Positions 1 to 11,530 of a DNA stretch of 64,000 bases are shown here, piece after piece. The stretch covers positions 1,240,001 to 1,304,000 of the forward strand of contig JBANDB010000009.1 of the NCBI GenBank assembly GCA_037576215.1, in the 5' to 3' direction. Source of the stretch: Armillaria gallica. Taxonomy: Eukaryota > Basidiomycota > Agaricomycetes > Agaricales > Physalacriaceae. The notes under the pieces are model-generated. The model did not search any database. It was not told where the DNA came from and saw only the letters and a list, made by a program, of their open reading frames with translations. The position numbers and the translations under genes are program-made. Position 1 is the first letter of the stretch, and each line of letters begins with the position of its first letter.

Positions 1-1943
1 GCGGTGAACGTGTTTGAAAGTAAAATATTATCTACGGCCTTGATATCTTCCATGGATGATATAACTGCTTATCGGTTAACTACGCTACAAAAAAGGATCG
101 ATACACTACAGAAGATACATAGAATATCCCCTATAAATCCTTACACTGACCTTTCGAGGTGCTTAGCGAATGCTCAGATTTGTGCAACGTTGCTCGATTT
201 GTGCTCGACCTGCGTGATGTGGCCGGCTTAGTTTGCCGAAAGCCCGGCATGCCCGATATGGCTAAAATGAATAATGCCGAAACGCGACTGGGAAACTTGA
301 AATATCTCCCACTTGCGCGAAATTGACCGTCCAACTGCTTGCTTGCGCATCTTCGAGACAGCTGCTCTGTACTTGTGCACATAGTCACTGTGCATTTCAA
401 GCTTGTATGAATTCGTGGTACAGAAGGAACTTGTGTAAGTCATCCATTTAAACGGCTTGTGTTCGAAATACAGAGGACTGAACTCTATTTTCCGGACAGT
501 ATTACGCCCATAAGACGGCGTACGACCGACTGGAGCATGTTTGCTAGACATGAATTACGATCCATCTTCTTCTTATGTTGTTCTTATGTTTCACTTATCA
601 ATCCAGTCACGACGATGGGAATATAATGGAGTGGGCACTAAGCGTGTTCTCTATTGCAACATGTTCTGTGGTCTGAATGATGTCTCTTCACTCAGTCCGA
701 GTAAATGCCAGTTCACCATGACGGTCGGAATCAAGTGTACATACTTGACACGATGACGGTAGCAGAATAAGATGAAGATGTTTTTTATGTATGGTAAGTC
801 GCCTCCAGACTCGTTGTCTAGGTGGTCTTATGTAAAGCGTAGAGTCCAATCAGCGGCAGCTACGGCATGGCTGGTTTCGTAATGGTTCAAGGCTCTTCTA
901 CCCTCTGGTGTAAATTGCGCCAGCGTAAAGTGCTGTGGAGTGACGATGCCGTTACCTTCCGACTTTAATGGTACGTATATATCCACCTCGCCACCTTGCA
1001 GTGGTGCGCCCAACTTTAATCACATCTCAGAAGATCCCGCTAACATAGAATAGTATCATCGCGGGCCTCAGTTTTCTCCATATCCATGGAAGAAATGACG
1101 CTCTACCATCGAGAAGAATAATATTCAGCGGGGAGAAAGATCTTTTGGAGACCCGTTTCTTCATTGTATTTCCCGTTGCTCGTATTCTCGGTCCCAATAC
1201 GATTGATGCAGCCTACTTGGCATTGGAACAGTGACCATCGAGAATCCGCCCGTTGGCCTTAGGAACTACCCGGCATCACCGAACTGGTTTGGGTCTCCAC
1301 TCTCAACGTCAACTGAACATCATCACCCTGAGAGCTACGTGTCAAGTCTTGCCGTATATATTCAGCCCGACACCGCAGCCACATCTCAATCAGTCCAGAT
1401 ATCTGGACTTCCACATCTCTTGCTCTGACCAACAGCAGAACAGACAGATTTCCCATGGGACTCAATTGATGTCGATTGATAGCGAGGTGATATCTCCGGC
1501 TCTCAAGCGGTCTCCTGACACAGGGACTACCTGGGAAAGCACTGGAATGGGCGACGAGTTTAAGGAGAGAGACGTTCACTTCTGCTTGGCTTATACAACC
1601 GTCATAATTACGGACTTCTTAGTCGTCGGTGCACTTTTTATTGAATACTCAGTAAAATCAACCGGCATGGATGCAACACTGACATCAGTCAGAAGACTTG
1701 CATATTTCGAATGATGGATCGTTTTACTCAGACGATGGAATGAACCTGGTCTGGACAACTCGACTTGTCTACCGATGACGGTGTTTTGGCGCCACCACAC
1801 GCAGGCCAATCAAGGGCGATAGGCGCTTCAGAAGCGCCTTTTTTTAAAGTTAAGCGCCTGCACGTGTGAATCCAACTAGACTCAATTCCAACGTAAGGTA
1901 TCTTCGCTACCGCCATCGTCTTGGCAGCTCTGAGCCAGGAACT
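1..1943. other. left flank, no convincing gene; duplicated sequence
   Basis: No open frame here has intron-aware support. Bases about 580-1241 recur, diverged, at about 26215-26682, and shorter pieces of the same sequence recur near 7420, 10260 and 11600. This looks like repeated intergenic DNA, not coding sequence. Bases 1241-1943 resemble the upstream flank of the paralogue at 8734 and belong with the gene that follows. Confidence 0.5.
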
Positions 1944-3591
1944 ATGGATCACTCTGCAAAGTAGGTTTTTTCACCAATGTGCTTCCAATTTCGCTTCCAT
2001 CACAACACTATAGCCCTTGGTTGTCTGCAAGTTCTCCACCTCCAAGTTACAGTACCTTTCCAGATGACGACGCAGGTACTGATCCTCCAGATCACTGTCT
2101 TATCCTGCATCCGATATCATTCCTCTAGGTCCAAGAAATGAACAGACACCATTGAACCCGCAAAGGACTCAGAGATTTAGGAAGTACTCGTTTAGTACTT
2201 TGAAGGCCCTGATAGTCCTCCTCTTGCTAATGGGCCTTACCTGGCACTTTGTTGACGACTACTCCAACATCCGCCGCAGAGACGTCCAGGAAAGGATCCG
2301 CCATCGTGAAGAGTTGGAACGTTTGAAGCGGATCGAGTTCGAGGACGCGCAGCGAAAATTGGCGCATGAACGGGAAGACGAGGAGAGGCGGCTGTCATTT
2401 GAAGAAGAGGATCGACAGAGGAAGGAAGAAAGGGAAAGGCAGGAAAGAGAAGTCGCGCGCGATGAAGCACGACGAAAACTGGCGCATGAAGAAGAAGACG
2501 ATGAACGGAGGAAACAGAGAGAAAGAGAAGACGATGAGCGGAGGAAACAGAGAGAAAGAGAAGACAAGGCGATTGAGCTCGAGGAAGCACGGCGGAAGTT
2601 GGCGCATATGAAGGAGGATGAGCAGCGCCGGTTAGCACATGAGAAGGAGGATCGAATTCGGAAGGAAGAGAGGGAAAGACAGGATAAGGAAATCGAGCAT
2701 GAGGAGGCACAGAGAAAGCAGACTCATCAGCAGGAGGATGAACGGAGACGGCGGGCGCACGAAGAAGAAGACCAAAGGTGGAAGGTAGAGAAGGAAAGAG
2801 AAGAAAAGGAAATCGAGGCCCGAGAGAACCTTGTATCACGCAGAGAGGAGACCATCCAGGCGAAAGAGGATGCGATGCGGGAAGATGAAGAACGCAGGAA
2901 GCGCGCAGTACTGACCTGGCAAGACTTGACGCCGGAGAAGCGGTGTTTGGGTTACGAGAAGAGAATGTATCAGGCCAAACTGATAAACATTCCTTATGGA
3001 GAGGACGCGCAGAGCTGGTGCATGAAGACGGCTATCGACATCCACGGAGTCACGTATGACCATCCAGACTTTTGCACGAAGGAGAGGCATGTATGTTTGA
3101 TTCTTCGAAGGTTATAGTCACGGCACTGATTGCTTCACTGTCCAGTATGGCACAGTTAGCATTGTTGGACATTGGACCGTAACGTCGAACGAACCAACGT
3201 GCAAGACATGGTGGGGTAATCACGAGAAAAAGGTAAATCTTTGCTACAAACGTAAGCCTGCGCTGATATCCTTCTTCTAGGGTTGCTACGGATCCCGCAA
3301 AATGGTACATCACGTCGTTGTAATCGTTTTCCGACCCTAGATGACACTCTATCATAGCGCGTTGAAGCATATATGTTCAATCATCAAGAGCCTTGGGACA
3401 ACTGGGCTGAGATGTGCTATTCCACCCCTTCTCAATTCGCCTGGCAGAGCTTTGCTCACCCTGATACGTGCGAGAATCAGGTTAGTGATGGACCATCCTA
3501 TGCTGTCGCGCTGATCCATTCTCTCCCCCAGGGAAAACATGGTATAGCTGGAAGCTGGTTCATCGATGTTGATGAGAGCGAGTGCCCGTGA
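1944..3591 (+). CDS. type II membrane protein with coiled-coil stalk and Cys-rich C-terminal domain (paralogue 1)
   Basis: I do not recognise a named function. Splicing by eye gives seven exons: 1944-1960, 2014-2075, 2129-3090, 3146-3232, 3281-3304, 3358-3480 and 3532-3591. They join to 444 codons plus stop. The start is the ATG at 1944, chosen because the paralogue at 8734 begins with the same short exon (MD..AA) and the same intron position. The product has a proline-rich N-terminus, one membrane segment at about residues 51-67, a very charged R/E/K coiled coil at about 75-285, and a compact domain with eight cysteines, all shared with the paralogue. The single N-terminal membrane segment suggests that the C-terminal domain faces the lumen or cell exterior, where the cysteines could form disulfides (inference). 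Intron 2 has a weak donor, but its removal is required to keep the frame open. Confidence 0.82.
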
Positions 3592-3668
3592 ACGGTCTTT
3601 GTTAGATGTGTTTGGTCATTTTGGATATTTCACCGTAACTGATAACTTGTAACTCCATGCAGAATCTG

Positions 3669-6500
3669 CATCGACGGTTTCATGTCATTATGGCGTGAGT
3701 GATACACGGGGTTGAAAAGCGACTTCCATCCCGTAAAGAAACGATAAAAACAGCAGTAATCGTGGGATAGTGAAGGGAAGAATCGAACTGTGTCGTTACG
3801 CGAATGTCATATCGCCGATGCTACTCGAAAGACTTCCTTCCGTTATGGGAAGAGGTAGAGTGATATTCTGAAAGGAACGTTCAGGTCAATCATGGAAGGT
3901 CAGTCACGGAACATTGGGCATACCTTCTGCACCATATCTGCTTCGGTCATGGAGAGACCCGGAATAGTGACATCCTCAAGGGAAGTTTGAGGTAAGTCAG
4001 CGGCAGTCGCAGAAAAGACGGCACGTACCGTCTGTCCTGAATCAGCCATCCCACTTCCAGCAGCACGGGGAGGAGCAAATCTGATTATCTTTTGATCAAC
4101 ATGATGTCCTTTTGTGGTAGACCACATCGAACTCTGGCGTGAGTTGAGCCTGGACAGAGTTAGTGAATTCGGTGAAGAAATCGATGGAACTAGACTCGCA
4201 TGGCGAGCAGAGAATTTATAGACTATTGATGAGGACTTAGCTTAAAAGCGCAGAGGAAAAAGATTTAAATACTGACGCTTTGGCAAGATGAAGTCGATTG
4301 CAACGAAGATGAGAGTGTTCGGCCAGGCTATGTACTGTTTGAAACCGATATCAGATCGAATGATCGGCCAGGCAATGAACGGGATTAAACACCGTCACGA
4401 GAGTAAAAAGGGAGCATGCGCTAGGTAGGTACCATCACAATTAGCTTGCAAAGCATTGCTTACACGAGATTCATACCTCGTCGCCAGCCCGGATATCACT
4501 ACGAGCCGCATTAGTCTCAAGATTGTGTTGGTAGTACTTTATGAGCTGCATGAGAACATTCATGGTCTTGGGATGAAAGACAGACCTAGAGAAGTTGGTC
4601 ATCGACCTGCCCTTGTGCAGGTAAAAGCACATGGCACCAGCGATCACGAAGTCTGCTCCGGCGATGGTGGAGAAGTCCGTATATATGGATGCCTGTCAGG
4701 GATCAATACTTGTGTGAAGCAGAAGCGTATGACCTACCCTGATAGTCGAAACGTCCATAAAGCTTGACAGGGTGTACCTGAAGATGAATTCAATGAAGGA
4801 AACGAATGGATATTTACCTCCCTAGGTGCTCACGTGTCATAAATCACATCTGCCTTGGATTAGTATCCTGCACAGCGGGAGAATTACAGAAACCGTGCTT
4901 ACAGGTTCCTGTGCCTATGAGAAAATTAATTCGTCTGGCTTCTTGGTTTTTCAGCATGCGGGAAATCTCACCTAATGTAGCTAAGACAGCAAGGAACTGT
5001 AGGTCGAAAATTAACGCCGATGTGTGTTCGTAGAGGAAGGAAGACACCTACAATGAACCGAGGCAACACCACATGGAAATGACGGCCGACTGGGAGATTA
5101 GAAGATCAATGGGAGAGAATTTCGGAGAACGTTGAAGACGAACGTTTCCATATCCTGACGGCGTACAGTCTGTGGCGCCGGTGAGTCACTAGTCTTTGTG
5201 ATCATCAGTTGGAGGCTCACGCTTGAACACCAGAAACGATCAATATCTGGGAGAAAAAAGTTGGCGAGCACGGCTTTCCAAATAATGTACTCCAACGTAC
5301 ATTGAACAATAGCTGCAACTAATAGGGAGAGCCTTGGGTTCATGCAGACCAACGAAGCGAGGAAATAACGTTACCGGAAAGCTCCTGCAAGCAAGGTTAG
5401 AACTCGACAGACCCTAAGACTTTGGTTGACGTACCAAATGATTCCGAACAGAGAAAGATAGTTTCCGAACGACTCGATAAGGTAGAAATAAAGCGCGTGA
5501 GTGCTCAAGGCGACATGAAGCGTATCGAATATCCTGCAGATTGTATCGTGTCAACTGGTGTACATTCTCAGTCTGCCTGAAATTTACCATAAAAAGGCGA
5601 CCTGTATCCGTTTTTCAACTTAGTGCGTGTGAGAAAAGTCCAATTTGAGAGCGTACCGCATATCGAAAGAGCCATGGACCGTTAGGATTTTGTTTGTAAT
5701 AGACGACTGTCTGCAAAATTGTTATTCCGTAGAATCTAGAGCTTGGAGTAAGCATAGCATCAAAACTAAGATTCCGCACAAACACTGCAGCTTTAGTCGC
5801 CGCGATAAAAATCGTTCCGAGTGTTGCTCCCAGCTTCGAAGAGATATCAGCTATCGGTATCGGAAGCGGCGACGACATTGGGGGCGCCGGTGACGAGGGA
5901 ACAGCGCGTTACTTATTACACTACTGCTTTGACATATAGCATTTCTGAATCATCTTCGAAGAAGGTCCTTTTTGATCCCGTCAAATTGGGAAAGGTACCG
6001 GAGTCATCGCCATTATTCAGAAGGCAGTTCAAACATGACGTGCAGTGAGACCGATGCACCTAGGGCCGACATAGGTTTGGAGAGTAAAGGCGTTGGTATG
6101 CAAAGGGTATGAGCAAACGAAATTGTACGAGTAAAGAGTACGTCCGTGTACAACTGGTTTTGATGACGATCACCAGCCTCGTGATCCTATTGTTTTCATG
6201 TTGCGTCGTTCAGTCTGTTCATTTGGTGTCTTTATGTACACTGCACAGAGAACACGAGTGAGAATAATCAACTCATAACATGGACGAACACACCTCTGAA
6301 ATTTTGTCCTATGAGCTAATTGGAGGTTTTTTACTCTGGTGCTCGAAGAACTTCTGATTGATTCTATTTTTACAGGCGCTTGGGGCAATCCACGGGAATT
6401 GACAAAAGGACATCTGATCATCTTGACATCACGTATGAAGATCGTATATACATGCTGATCGATAAACCGATGTTGGAGCCAAGTCAACGTCGCGCTCGTG
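3669..6500. repeat. segmental duplication, copy 1 (partner 26677-29450)
   Basis: This block contains DUF6534 gene A and its 5' flank. It aligns almost base for base with 26677-29450, which contains gene B, apart from scattered substitutions and small indels. The left edge lies at a six-base CATCGA shared with position 1236 and position 26677. Both copies are in the same orientation, about 23 kb apart. Confidence 0.85.
3796..5878 (-). CDS. DUF6534-family multi-pass membrane protein A
   Basis: The gene encodes a fungal multi-TM membrane protein of the DUF6534 family, whose function is unknown. Recognisable stretches are the start MSSPLPIP, YGITILQTVVYY, DTLHVALSTHALYFYL, GVQALYAVRIW, GADFVIAGAMCFYLHKGR, RLVVISG and WPNTLIFVAIDF. 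About 21 exons are needed, several tiny: 5588-5601 (14 nt), 5375-5384 (10 nt), 5301-5318 (18 nt), 4903-4914 (12 nt) and 4834-4849 (16 nt). The start ATG is at 5878 and the stop TAA at 3796-3798. Near the C-terminus, the donor used in copy B (GTGAGT) reads GCGAGT at 4199-4194. A 2-base deletion near 4218 lets the unspliced 50-base intron be read in frame. The protein therefore differs from B around its last membrane segment and may or may not be functional. Confidence 0.7.
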
Positions 6501-7157
6501 TAGGTATGCTACGGTCGAATGAAAGAATCTGTTGATTATTACCGGCTATTAGACTTTGGCGATATGGAGAAGATACGATACTCACAAACGGTCTCGACCG
6601 CAAAATTCAGCTGGCATCGCGCGCTATACATGGAACACAATCGTCGAGGAGGATTCTCCTGGACCTGCTACTAGAGAGTATAGCTGGGGTTGGTTCGGAC
6701 CGGTGGCTGACAGACAAGCACAAACGTCGACGTCGACATCGAGTGTCGCCTTGAGCCACGTCGCGACGCTCGTCTCCACTCAATGAACACTCGCTTCCCA
6801 ACGTCTTTGTCACGGTAACCAGTTTCGGCACAGAAGGCTCAGGCGAAGAGAGATCTGATGTATTGTATATCTCAGGCTGTCCACTGCCATATGACAATTC
6901 AGTACCTGCCACGGCATATTATTGAATACGAAAGGCCGAAAATCGATGGTTATTAGCCTAGAAAACCTATTGAGCCCGACGCATAAGAGGCCCAGGCGGC
7001 GTCTGCGCAGTGCGAGATATGTGAGGGAAAATATATCAACAGGTGAACTAAACGCACCTCGACCCAATTGATCAGCACCATGTTCCTTCAATTCAGCCTG
7101 TCAAGTGTCGCTGCCATCGAAAGGAGAAATGTGGTCGCTCCAGAAGGTGAATTCACA
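5879..7157. other. intergenic, no gene seen
   Basis: The part up to about 6500 is the upstream flank of gene A and is shared with the flank of gene B (28900-29450). Short open frames occur on both strands, but none shows family features or conserved splice structure. Nothing is supported from 6500 to 7157. Confidence 0.4.
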
Positions 7158-8160
7158 GCCAGTGGTGTCAAGGCCAACGAGTTCGATGTCGGCTATGCAT
7201 AGAGGTCCAACGGGAATACTATTCATCGTTATAATTCCATTGCCAGCCAGGGGGCATGTACGAAATCCTTGGACAAAGAGGTTCAGCAGTGCAGAAGAGC
7301 AGTACGAGCTCTCAGGACGACTTAAGTGAAGACATCGATAGCTGGTCAAGGTCAGAGCAAGAAATTGTGGGCGTGGGAAAAACATAAATTGCAGTCTTCA
7401 CTGTGACCACCATCTTCGTCTACGCGTCACTCAGTCGATCCACAACGATGGGAATATCAATGCTGCCTCTTATTCTATTGCTCAAAGTAGCAGAATTTCT
7501 GTGCAGGTACGCGTTTTCCCTCGCCTGTCTTCCCCCATACTGAATAAATTCTTTGTGCTCATTCAGTCTGAATTAACGGCCCACGGACGCCACCAAATTT
7601 GACACGGCACCGGTACCAGTAGTACGAAAATGAAGGAGTACGGTACGTCGCCTAGGTCTCGTTACTGTACCATATGTCTGAGTGTAATTTGCAGGGACGA
7701 CATCCAAATATGTAGCACCAACAACGTAGCTGGTCCTAATTGTACCAGGTTTTCTCACTCCCTGGAGACTGGATTAATAGTTGGAAAAGAGTATCCTCGG
7801 TTGCCACGCGCATATATCTCGCTCCGGCAGTACGACTTGATTGAGAAGAATCTTTCCGTGGTACGTATGTCTTGATTACGACTGAGAGTGTCCCACTAAT
7901 ATAGACTAGAAGCATCGCAACCGGTTTCTCCACCATCAACAGAGGGAACGATGCTTGACCATCAAGCATGTATATGTGGGAGATATACGATAAAGACAGT
8001 GTATCGGGGGCTCGTCATATCGTTATACTCCGCTTCCCCGCAAACTCGTTCTCAACCGCAACGGAACACTGGATTCAAATTATCCGTGCACTTTAATCTC
8101 AATTCCTCTCCGTATATGCGGTCTGATTCACCCGCGTCGCGATAATTCGCTCAAAGATCT
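7158..8160 (+). repeat. tandem block X, copy 1, with decayed small Cys-containing ORF
   Basis: This block is repeated at 10014-10995 in the same orientation, with many substitutions and small indels. It contains an 81-codon frame (7630-7875) starting MKEYGTSPRSR, with CTICLSVICRD and VAGPNCTR. The partner frame in copy 2 (10454-10693) starts MKDYSTSSRSR, with CTLCQSVICRD and AVGPDCTR. A second shared part (7158-7320 and 10014-10173) is open in copy 2 but frameshifted here. I do not recognise a family. Block X may be the remains of a multi-exon gene or a non-coding repeat. Confidence 0.5.
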
Positions 8161-8733
8161 AGCCTGCCATCACCAATCATCTCGACATCTGTGTCCCCCG
8201 TTCCAACGCGCCAATTCTTAAGCCACTAGCAGAAAAAACCTGAGCCATCCCCATCCTGGCCTTCCAAACAGGTTACGCCTTGATTCTTCTCGCCCGGCAC
8301 CATTTCCATCTCTCAAGATGCAGGGACGACTGTCGACAAATCTAGAAACCCTAGGCGGTGATTTAGTCAGGAAGGAAGAACAAGAACGTTTTAGCCGGTG
8401 GTACGTACCGTTGTATCGAGTATTTGCGCGTCCGTGCTAACCTTGACTTCAGACCGCCTGGTTACACCCATAACTCCAACACAAACGGACCTGTTTTTCC
8501 TTCATTCTCCATCGACCAATCTCGAACGATATGTCTGTTTCGCAACAGCATTTAAGCATGGCCACAATGCCGATGCTTTTGCTGATATACTACAAAACCA
8601 TTCGAGTAATAATAAGCGCTCCAAATCCATTTTTACGATAAGCGCCTGCACGTGCGAAAGGCAACCAAATTCAACTCCGACGCGTGCTTCTTTACTCCCA
8701 CTGTCGTCTCCACTCAGAGCCAGAGCCAAGGCT

Positions 8734-9744
8734 ATGGATCGCGCTGCTAAGTATGTCTTATGATCAGATATCGTCGTTTTCAATATCGCTGATGTTGTAC
8801 ACCAGCCCTTGGTCTTCCCCACCTCCACTTTACAGTACCTTCCCTGGACCAGATAACCATGCACGTACTGATCCAAGCGATGAGCGGATACCACTGAACA
8901 CGCGAACAACCAGGAGACCCAGGGAGTGTTCGTATACCTTGAAGGTCATGATCGGGCTCCTGTTATTCATGGCGTTCACCTGGCACCTCGTTGACGACTA
9001 CTCCAACACCCACCGCATGAGAGAGGATGAAGAACGCAGGAAGCGCGCTGGGTTGGTCTGGCAGGACTTGACGGCGGAGAAGCGGTGTTTGAGCTACGAG
9101 AAGAGGATGTATCAGGCCAAACTAATGAACATTCCTTACGGAGTGGACGCGCAGAGCTGGTGCATGAAGACGGCTATCGATATTCATGGAGTCACATATG
9201 ACCATCCAGATTTTTGCACTAAGGAGAGACAGGTGCGTTTGTTCTATTCTTCGAAGGTTATAGTAAGTGCTGAATTACTTCGCTGACCAGGATGGCGCTG
9301 TCAGTATTGTTGGACATTGGACCGTAACGTCGAACGAACCGACGTGCAAGACGTGGTGGGGTAATCACGAGAAAAAGGTAAGAATTTGCTGCAGATGTGC
9401 AGATGTGCAGACCTGCGTTGATATCTTTCATCAAGGGCTGCTACGGATCCCGCAAAATGGTATGTCATGCTGTCGTAATCGTTACCCGATACTAGATAAC
9501 GCTCTATCATAGCGCGTTGAAGCACGTATGTTCAATCACCAAGAGCCCTGGGACAACTGGGCTGAGATGTGCTTTTCCACCCCCTCTGAAATCGGTTGGA
9601 AGAGCTTTGCCCACCCTGATACATGCGAGAACAAGGTTAGTGATGTTCCGTCGCATGGACGTAATGCTCATTTCTTCTCCCTAGGGAAAGCATGGTATCA
9701 TTGGAACTTGGTTCATCGACGCTGATGAGAGCGAGTGCCCGTGA
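8734..9744 (+). CDS. type II membrane protein with Cys-rich domain (paralogue 2, no coiled coil)
   Basis: This is the short paralogue of the gene at 1944-3591; its function is unknown. Six exons (8734-8750, 8806-9232, 9291-9377, 9436-9459, 9513-9635, 9685-9744) join to 245 codons plus stop. Features are a proline-rich N-terminus (PWSSPPPLYSTF), a membrane segment at about residues 51-67, then directly the domain starting WQDLT and ending DESECP. All eight cysteines of paralogue 1 are kept. Exon lengths 87, 24, 123 and 60 match paralogue 1 exactly, which supports both models. The roughly 200-residue coiled coil is absent: only a short MREDEERRKRA stretch links the membrane segment to the C-terminal domain. 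The family pattern is common in Agaricomycetes, but I cannot name a role. Confidence 0.82.
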
Positions 9745-10013
9745 ACGGTTGCTGACCTTGTATTTTCGAAGTCTTTCGTCGTTTTTGTTGTTCACCGCTA
9801 TCGATCATTGTGCCGGATACTTGTACGTAACGCAGAATCTGATTTTGTATCACTACAGCGTCTGCAATGCTGCCGGTGCATGGGATAGTGACGCTGCTTC
9901 CGCCCCTCAGATAATTTGGTTGGATGACTTGTACTGGACCAAGTGATAGTAGACATGTATGGCCTTCGTCGCATAGTACGGGGAAGAATCGAACTGTGTG
10001 AGACAACTTCCAC

Positions 10014-10995
10014 CGCCAGCGGTATCGAGGTCAACGAGTTCGGATGTCGCACATGTATAGAGGTCCACCGGGAGAGTATTCATTGCTATGATTCCATTGC
10101 CGGTCAAGAGGCATGCTCGAAATCCTTGGATGAAAAGGTTCGGCGGTGCAGAAGAGCAGTGCGAGCGACCTGAGTGAAGACATCGATAGTCAGAGCAAGA
10201 AATTGTGGGCGTGGGAAAAACATAAATTGCAGTCTTCACTCTGACCGCCATCATCTGCTATGCGTTACTCAGTCGATCCACGACGATGCTGCCTCATATC
10301 TGTTGCTCAAAGTAGCGGGGTTTCTGAGCAGGTACGAGTTTTCTCTCGCCTGTCTTCTCCAGACTGAATAAATTTTTTCTGCTCATTCAGTCTGAGTCAA
10401 CGGCCTACGGAAGCGACCAAATTTGACATGACACCGGTACTAGTAGCACGAAAATGAAGGACTACAGTACGTCGTCTAGGTCTCGTTCCTGCACCCTGTG
10501 TCAAAGTGTAATTTGCAGGGATGCCACCCAAATTCGTTGCAACAACGCAGTTGGTCCCGATTGCACCCGGATTTTCTACTCCCTGGAGGGTGGATTAGTG
10601 ACAGCGGATGCTGCGACACTGTTAAGGAAGGGGATTCTCATATGTTTGCGCGGTTGCCGCCCGCATATATTTCGCTCTAGCAGCTTGACTTGATTGAGAA
10701 GCACCTTTCGGTGGTGCGTATATCTTCATTGCAACTTACATGTCCCACTAATATAGACTAGTGGCATCGTAGCCAGCCCCCTTGCTGTCAGCAGAGCGAA
10801 AGACGCTCGACCATCGAGCATATGTGTGGGGAGGGAAAGATCTATATGACAAAGAAAGCAGCGACTTAGCTGTACTTCCTGATTTCCTCGTACTTTCACG
10901 GCAACACTGGATTCAACAGGCCCGTATACTTCACGCTCTCAACGTCAACTCCTCTCAGTATATGCAGCCTGATTCACCCGCATCGCGATAATTCA
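10014..10995 (+). repeat. tandem block X, copy 2
   Basis: Partner of 7158-8160. It keeps a frame ending at 10173 with GCRTCIEVHRESIHCYDSI and a second frame at 10454-10693 with CTLCQSVICRD. The tail near 10660 has a stop where copy 1 reads on through AYISLRQYDL. Each copy therefore has lesions that the other lacks. With the following sequence (to about 11530) it repeats the order block X, then membrane-protein gene. Confidence 0.5.
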
Positions 10996-11189
10996 CCCAG
11001 ACCCACCAGCCATCTCGGCATTCGTTGGCCCCGCTTGATTTCTTGAACCATCAGCGAAACAAACATCATTTCTGCCCACACGAGTCGATTGTTGTCGATA
11101 AGCAGGCAGGTAGCGCCTAGATTCTCCTACCTGGACAACCACTGGTTTGACGTACAGTAGGAACGATGGGATTGAGACATCAGAGGCGG

Positions 11190-11530
11190 TGATTTGGTTC
11201 AGAGCTTCGATGTGCAGGAAAGGTTACCAAGGACTTCTTGGTCGGTGGTATGTGCTGTTGCATCGAGTACTAGGGTGTTCGTACTAACGTCCACTTTAGA
11301 CTTAATGACATCTCTCTGACGCAATTGGATTTCTTCTCTCCGTTGTCTTTGAACGGCAGTATAAGCCTTTCTCGAACGACTTGTTGAGTTACAGCGGCGC
11401 TTAAGAACCATCGGAGGGTGATCAGCGCCCTAAACACTTTTTTCTCTTGGAAGTGTTCGTATACCTTGAAGGTCATGATGGTCCCCCTCTTGTTAATAGT
11501 CTCCACCTGGCGCCTTGTCGACTGGTGATT
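11190..11530 (+). pseudogene. truncated relic of the 1944/8734 membrane-protein family
   Basis: Bases near 11190-11310 resemble the upstream flank of the 8734 gene (around 8360-8460). Bases about 11449-11525 match its membrane-segment coding sequence, including the run reading from TGTTCGTATACCTTGAAGG to the CACCTGGC.CCT.GT.GAC part. The match then stops, and no Cys-rich domain follows. No open gene can be built. I read this as a third family copy, cut off just after the membrane segment. Confidence 0.6.

Noticed and set aside
2237..2839. 200-codon minus-strand ORF opposite the coiled-coil gene
   Set aside because: It is the shadow of the E/K/R-rich coil (poly-purine codons leave the other strand open). 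The plus-strand gene has conserved splice sites and a paralogue.
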